Assembly (NCBI GenBank): GCA_021741285.1
Contig: JAIOYD010000024.1
Coordinates: 1 to 11,258, forward strand
Length of the DNA stretch: 11,258 nt
Direction: 5' to 3'
DNA from: Rickettsiaceae bacterium
GTDB taxonomy: Bacteria > Pseudomonadota > Alphaproteobacteria > Rickettsiales > Rickettsiaceae
Shown one piece after another: positions 7,982 to 11,258 of this stretch. The translations under genes and the position numbers were made by a program. Position 1 is the stretch's first letter. The number at the start of each line of letters is the position of its first letter. The notes under the pieces are model-generated. The model did not search any database and had not been told where the DNA came from. It saw only the letters and a list, made by a program, of their open reading frames with translations.

Positions 7982-8197
7982 ATGGTTAAATCAAGATTAC
8001 TTGCTACAGCATTTGCAGTAGCTGCTCTTTCATTCACTAGTGCACAAGCAGCTGATGTTGCTATGGAAAAATGTAAAGTTGGTGCTAAACACACTGAAGT
8101 TATGGTTCCAAAAGGTGAATGTGAAAAAGTAATGAAAGGCGATATGAGTGGCCTTACTGAGGAAGTTAAAGCTGAAGTTGAAGCTGCTTCAAAGTAA
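7982..8197 (+). CDS. Shortened DUF2282/bufferin-like precursor lacking central Cys
   Basis: A 71-residue secreted peptide precursor, paralogous to the gene at 8351. A Sec signal peptide covers 1-23 ([21 protein letters not shown], cleavage after AQA). Mature residues EKC (C31) and VPKGEC (C47) match the outer cysteines of DUF2282 proteins, and the C-terminal KGDMSGLTEEVK matches its neighbour. The stretch between is shortened by about 30 residues, removing both middle cysteines that the neighbour keeps. The ATG at 7982 is chosen because the signal peptide then starts normally; an in-frame GTG at 7970 would add four residues. Function is uncertain: a copper-binding peptide without modified cysteines, a decoy for the modification enzyme, or a decaying duplicate. 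The frame is open and codon use resembles the neighbour, so it is not an obvious pseudogene. Confidence 0.8.
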   Translation: MVKSRLLATAFAVAALSFTSAQAADVAMEKCKVGAKHTEVMVPKGECEKVMKGDMSGLTEEVKAEVEAASK

Positions 8198-8275
8198 TTC
8201 TATTTAGTTTTTAATGGAATAATTATATTACAACACCAATATTTATTTTAAATCAAGTATTGATGTTGGCTAAAA

Positions 8276-8317
8276 AACCCGGAACTTCTGTGTAAACTCA
8301 GTTTCGGGTTAATTTTT
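8276..8317 (+). terminator. Intrinsic terminator or attenuator between the precursor genes
   Basis: AACCCGGAACT (8276-8286) pairs with AGTTTCGGGTT (8300-8310), 11 pairs with one G-U, and is followed by AATTTTT. A second, imperfect stem (CAACACCAATA at 8231-8241 with TATTGATGTTG at 8258-8268, one mismatch) lies just upstream. The hairpin is 79 bases past the first precursor stop and 40 bases before the second precursor ATG. It could end the first transcript, or act as a partial terminator for the second gene. No clear promoter is visible between the hairpin and 8351. Confidence 0.6.
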
Positions 8318-8350
8318 AACTAATTCATCAATAAAATAATGGTAAAAAAT

Positions 8351-8665
8351 ATGAAAAAATCAAAATTACTTGCTACTGCTTTTGCATTAGCTGCACTTTC
8401 ATTCACTAGTGCACAAGCAGCTGATGCTCCAGAAGGAATGGAGAAATGTAAAGCTGTTGATTCTGAAGGTAACAGCATAATTCTAGAGCATAAAGGTGAT
8501 TGTGCTAGTAAATCAGGATCATGTGCTGGCCACAACAAAGCTGGTGATAAAGAAGCTTGGATTATGGTGCCAAAGGGCGAATGTGATAAAATCAACAAAG
8601 GCGACATGAGTGGCGTTTCTGATGAAATTAAAGCGAAGCTTGTTACTGAGGATGCTGCTGAATAA
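8351..8665 (+). CDS. bufA: DUF2282 bufferin-like RiPP precursor (BufA-type)
   Basis: A 104-residue precursor of the DUF2282 family. A Sec signal peptide covers 1-23 ([22 protein letters not shown]), so the product is exported to the periplasm. The mature part has four cysteines at 33, 51, 58 and 78 in the family pattern EKC...GDC...[16 protein letters not shown]...VPKGEC. In characterised bufferins, cysteines of such precursors are converted to thiooxazoles by the MNIO enzyme (BufB) with its partner (BufC), and the product binds copper. That role is inferred here from family and context. The ATG at 8351 gives a normal signal peptide; an in-frame ATG at 8339 would add four residues. The gene is a tandem relative of the one at 7982, with near-identical first 80 bases, and lies directly upstream of bufBCD. 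Confidence 0.88.
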   Translation: MKKSKLLATAFALAALSFTSAQAADAPEGMEKCKAVDSEGNSIILEHKGDCASKSGSCAGHNKAGDKEAWIMVPKGECDKINKGDMSGVSDEIKAKLVTEDAAE

Positions 8666-8690
8666 TATATAAAGATTCGTAGCAATCAAA

Positions 8691-8728
8691 AGAAGAAATC
8701 CTGAATAAAAAAAATCAGGATTTCTTCT
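8691..8728 (+). other. Perfect 14-bp hairpin between precursor and modification genes
   Basis: AGAAGAAATCCTGA (8691-8704) and TCAGGATTTCTTCT (8715-8728) pair without mismatch around a 10-base A-rich loop. The sequence after it (AATAAAAAATTA) has no T-run, so it is a poor intrinsic terminator on the plus strand. It lies 26 bases after the precursor stop and 88 bases before the bufB ATG. A role as a 3' stabiliser of the precursor mRNA or a partial barrier before bufB is inference. Confidence 0.75.
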
Positions 8729-8816
8729 AATAAAAAATTATGGCGACTTGGCTTTGCTTTTACTAGAGCCATCAAATCCTTTAAAGGTAGTGGGTAACTT
8801 AACTAAAACTACTAAC

Positions 8817-9725
8817 ATGTCAAGAAACGAACTTTTTCCAAAGCAAATACCTTCGATCCAAGAATTTGAAGATAAGTCTAATTCAGTTGGAATGGGCCTA
8901 AGATATCCCCATCTGATAGAATTCTCTGTTCAAAAGCCTGCCCAAATAGGTTGGGTTGAAGTGCATAGTGAGAATTTTTATTCCCTAGGAGGCCCTGATT
9001 TTGATTATTTATATAAAATAAGAGAGCAATATCCAGTTAGTTTACATGGAATTGGAATGTCCCTTGGTTCAGCCAACGGTCTTGATATAAGGCACATAGA
9101 CTTAGTAAAAGGATTAATGGAGGTAATAGACCCATTCCTTCTTTCAGATCATTTATCATGGAATACTATTTCTAATAAATTTTTACCAGATTTATTGCCA
9201 ACCCCATTTAATAAAGAGTCGCTTGATATTTTTGCTGATAATATTTCTTTTGTGCAAGATAAGTTGCAGAGAAGAATACTGATTGAAAACCCCTCGACCT
9301 ATTTTGAATATGTAAATTCCACTTACTCTGAGCCTGAGTTTCTAAACACTTTGATGCAAAAAACTGGCGCTGGAATGGTGTTCGACGTTAATAATATTTA
9401 TATTTCTGGTTTAAATAATGGTTGGTCATCTAGAGAATATATTGATGCAATTAACCCATTTTTTGTTGAAGAAATGCATGTTTCTGGTCATTCACAGAAA
9501 AAGATCTTAGATAATGAATTCTTATATATTGATTCTCATGACAACGTAGTATGTGAGGAAGTTTGGAATTTATTTGAATACGCCTTAAAAAAATGTGGCA
9601 GAGTGCCAACTTTAGTTGAGTGGGACGCTAATATCCCTGAGCTTGAGGTATTGCTAGGTGAGGCCGCAAAGATCGATTATTACTTGAATCAAGTAAGCAA
9701 AAGAGAAAATATATGCGTAGTTTAG
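8817..9725 (+). CDS. bufB: DUF692/MNIO multinuclear iron oxidase, bufferin maturation (BufB)
   Basis: A DUF692 (MNIO) TIM-barrel enzyme that uses an iron cluster to oxidise cysteines of RiPP precursors. From the ATG at 8817 it has 302 residues, normal for the family. The conserved metal-site segments are all present: GMGLRYPH (26-32), WVEVHSENF (46-54), SLHGIGMSLGS (75-85) with H77, LSDHLSW (109-115), IENPSTYF (156-163), FDVNNIY (189-195), MHVSGHS (220-226) and the C-terminal TLVEWD (265-270). The enzyme therefore looks functional. The start is unsure: an in-frame GTG at 8790 or TTG at 8748 could extend it, and no strong ribosome site precedes 8817. Its 3' end overlaps bufC by 13 bases. Context (DUF2282 precursors upstream, DUF2063 and DoxX genes downstream) fixes its likely substrate. 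Confidence 0.93.
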   Translation: MSRNELFPKQIPSIQEFEDKSNSVGMGLRYPHLIEFSVQKPAQIGWVEVHSENFYSLGGPDFDYLYKIREQYPVSLHGIGMSLGSANGLDIRHIDLVKGLMEVIDPFLLSDHLSWNTISNKFLPDLLPTPFNKESLDIFADNISFVQDKLQRRILIENPSTYFEYVNSTYSEPEFLNTLMQKTGAGMVFDVNNIYISGLNNGWSSREYIDAINPFFVEEMHVSGHSQKKILDNEFLYIDSHDNVVCEEVWNLFEYALKKCGRVPTLVEWDANIPELEVLLGEAAKIDYYLNQVSKRENICVV

Positions 9726-10498
9726 AAGCAATACAAGAGAGCTTGCTTGATTCGATTCTTAGTGGTAAAGGTGATCTAGCTTTTATCAAAGCAAATGGTT
9801 CGATAAAAGCTGAGCATCGTCTAAGAGTGCACCAAGATACTATATTTGAGAATTTTGTTGCAGCCTTGGAAATAACGTACCCTGGTATTTGACGCCTTAT
9901 TGGGTCAGATTGCGCACGTGGTGTAGCACTGGCTTATAGCCATCAATTTGTAAACATAACTGATAGATCAAATATTAGTGGTTTTGGTGAGAGTTTTCCA
10001 GATTTTTTAGAGAAATTTCCATCAACAAAGCACTTAGATTATTTACCTGATTATGCAAAGCTTGAGTGGTTAAGATCTAGAAGTTATGAATCTCTGAATC
10101 AGAAAACCATTAGCTCCGAACAATTTAATAAATCTTTGTCTAATGACCCAGAAGGAGCTATCTTCGAATTTAATCGTTCAGTGTTTTTTTTACAGACAAA
10201 CTGGCCGCTTGCTAAAATACAGCTACTGCTGGATGATAAGCACGAGGGTAAAAAAATTGACATAGTGCATGAAGAATGTTTTGTTCTCATATGCAGAGTA
10301 CGGGGTAAGATAGAGACGCTGTTTCTTGAAGAGGAGCAATGGCAGTTTTTGTTTGCTCTTAAAAATGGAAAAGCCTTGGGGCAAGCGCTTGAACAAATGA
10401 ATATTAGTGACGATTTAGATACAAAGATAGCTGAGATAATTAGCTTGTTGTTGAAAAAGGAGATGATTGTGAATACTGTTTTAAGTGCACCCTTATGA
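9713..10498 (+). pseudogene. bufC: DUF2063 BufC partner gene interrupted by in-frame TGA
   Basis: The family is the DUF2063 partner that presents the precursor to the MNIO enzyme. From ATG 9713 (overlapping the bufB end) the frame runs 59 codons, meets TGA at 9890-9892, then continues in the same frame without another stop to TGA 10496-10498, about 261 codons in all as expected for the family. Downstream of the stop the conserved features are clear: RLIGSDCARGVALAYSH, SGFGESFPDFLEKFP, HLDYLPDYAKLEWLRSRSYE, and the C-terminal winged-helix-like part to VLSAPL. The stop falls between TYPGI and RLIG; a TGG (Trp) there, one base away, would restore the protein. TGA is a normal stop elsewhere in the window (greA, lipid kinase), so general recoding is unlikely. 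Options are a recent nonsense mutation, readthrough or a sequencing error. Confidence 0.85.
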
Positions 10499-10953
10499 TG
10501 CAGTGGATTAATAAAATACAAAATAACTCACTTGGCAGAATATATCTTATTGCTACACAATTCTCGAATAAATACTTATTTTCACTGTTAATATTGTTTA
10601 TAAGAATATGGATGGCTAGGATTTTTTGGTACTCAGGTCTTACAAAAATAAGTAGTTGGCAAACAACTCTTTATTTATTCCAGTATGAATATAAAGTGCC
10701 AATTATTCCTATTGAAATTGCAGCATCGCTTGCAATGGTTACAGAACTAACCATGCCATTTTTCCTGGTGATAGGGTTTTTAACTAGGTTTGCAGCCATA
10801 CCTTTAATTTGTATGGTTGCTGTTATTCAATTTACATACCTTGATTTAATTGAGCATTTATACTGGGCTATTCTACTTGCGACAATAGTTTTTTACGGTC
10901 CAGGGAGATACTCTATTGATTCTTTGCTTTGTGGTGAATGGTCTAAAAAATAG
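10495..10953 (+). CDS. bufD: DoxX-family membrane protein (BufD-type)
   Basis: A 152-residue integral membrane protein of the DoxX family, the usual last member of bufferin clusters; its biochemical role is not established. Four hydrophobic spans are visible at about 28-48, 70-93, 97-115 and 121-137. Family marks include RIWMARIFWYSGLTKISSW (37-55), YEYKVP (64-69), E84 in the second span, and the C-terminal GPGRYSIDSLL (135-145). Its ATG overlaps the bufC stop (ATGA); a second ATG at 10498 follows directly, so the start is ambiguous by one codon. If ribosomes fall off at the bufC nonsense codon, translation of this gene, which seems coupled to bufC, would probably drop. Confidence 0.88.
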   Translation: MMQWINKIQNNSLGRIYLIATQFSNKYLFSLLILFIRIWMARIFWYSGLTKISSWQTTLYLFQYEYKVPIIPIEIAASLAMVTELTMPFFLVIGFLTRFAAIPLICMVAVIQFTYLDLIEHLYWAILLATIVFYGPGRYSIDSLLCGEWSKK

Positions 10954-11090
10954 TTTGTTCAAGGTGTAAAGGGCCATTATGAGATAATAGATATCCAGCT
11001 ATGATAGGGTTAGGGGGGATAAATAGCAAATAGCCACATTTTTCCTATAGATAAAAAAGGAAGAGAAACAAATTCTATATAAAACAAAAG

Positions 11091-11119
11091 CAGCTAGACT
11101 TTGAAAACAAGTTTAGCTG
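11091..11119. terminator. Hairpin next to the insertion-sequence end, possible split terminator
   Basis: CAGCTAGACTT (11091-11101) pairs with AAGTTTAGCTG (11109-11119), 11 pairs with one G-U and a 7-base loop. On its left is an A-rich run (AAAACAAAAG), so for minus-strand transcripts it has a T-rich tail and looks like a terminator. On the plus strand the expected T-run is absent and is replaced by GGGTCTGTCC of the putative insertion element. The preceding 10954-11090 holds no gene I can support. Confidence 0.5.
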
Positions 11120-11258
11120 GGGTCTGTCCGATTGATTGTGTAAATTCTCATAAGTTATAATCAGAAAAATTATAATTTAAGAGAAAACCAATATGACTAA
11201 TAATTTAGAAATTGCAAAAATCAATGCAGCAGTAGATCTACTAATTGAAAGTGACGTA
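11119..11258 (+). mobile_element. Left end of an IS256-like insertion sequence (partial)
   Basis: The stretch GGGTCTGTCCGATTGATTG then TGTAAATT (from about 11119/11120) resembles the terminal inverted repeat of IS256-family elements, where GTCCG, a short AT stretch and TTGTGTAAA are typical. An ORF starts about 70 bases inside, the usual distance for a transposase. Only one end is in the window, so neither the second repeat nor a target duplication can be seen. Assignment rests on my recollection of the terminus. Confidence 0.45.
11193..11258 (+). CDS. 5' end of an ORF, probable transposase, cut by window edge
   Basis: ATG 11193 opens 22 codons (MTNNLEIAKINAAVDLLIES...) that run off the right edge without a stop. 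AAGAGAAAA lies about 5 bases upstream as a weak ribosome site. The peptide is too short to recognise. The position just inside an IS256-like terminus suggests a transposase N-terminus. Confidence 0.45.
   Translation, partial: MTNNLEIAKINAAVDLLIESDV

Noticed and set aside
8320..8685. Minus-strand open frame opposite the second precursor gene
   Set aside because: It lies wholly over a well-supported DUF2282 gene with a signal peptide; the reverse frame is a by-product of its codon use.
10136..10498. Independent 120-codon gene starting at TTG within the DUF2063 region
   Set aside because: It is in frame with the bufC start and carries the C-terminal part of the same family; the upstream frame is also conserved, so one interrupted gene explains both.
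9713..10498. TGA read as tryptophan by a changed genetic code
   Set aside because: TGA is the natural stop of greA and of the lipid kinase gene, and TGG is used for Trp throughout, so general reassignment is not supported.

Overview
The window looks like a chromosomal segment of an AT-rich alphaproteobacterium, most likely Rickettsiales and probably Rickettsiaceae-like. The basis is the low GC, the rpoH/greA/dnaG/rpoD housekeeping set, a RpoD whose N-terminal region (near [15 protein letters not shown]) reads like rickettsial sigma-70 as I remember it, and compact genes that overlap by 4 bases. This assignment is inference; no rRNA or other marker is present.

Left part (about 1-1600), minus strand: rpoH (heat-shock sigma-32) with a 3' terminator, preceded by greA (transcript-cleavage factor). 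Each has a recognisable sigma-70 type promoter. A nested hairpin at 44-103 marks the left edge. Divergently, on the plus strand, lies a housekeeping run: a membrane protein of the dolichol kinase/CTP-dependent lipid kinase family, dnaG (primase, 4-base overlap) and rpoD (primary sigma factor). RpoD carries a 24-base in-frame tandem repeat at its start. The promoters of greA and of this run face each other and share their -10 bases.

Middle (6027-7799): between rpoD and truA sits a 144-base element bounded by perfect 23-base inverted repeats. Its right arm ends on the base before the truA ATG and contains the truA Shine-Dalgarno sequence. truA (tRNA pseudouridine synthase) and prmC (release-factor glutamine methyltransferase) follow, 1 base apart.

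Right part (7800-10953): a bufferin-type RiPP cluster. It holds two tandem DUF2282 precursor genes (bufA-like, with Sec signal peptides), a DUF692/MNIO modification enzyme (bufB), a DUF2063 partner (bufC) and a DoxX-family membrane protein (bufD). In characterised relatives such clusters make copper-binding periplasmic peptides whose Cys residues are modified by the MNIO enzyme with its DUF2063 partner. Two oddities stand out. The first precursor has lost the two central Cys. bufC is interrupted by one in-frame TGA at codon 60 although the rest of the frame is intact. The cluster is therefore either decaying or uses an unusual strategy. Hairpins before, between and after the precursor genes suggest that precursor and enzyme levels are uncoupled.

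Right edge (10954-11258): about 240 bases without a gene, then a likely insertion-sequence end (IS256-like terminus) and the first 22 codons of an ORF that runs off the window, directly abutting a hairpin that may be a split terminator.
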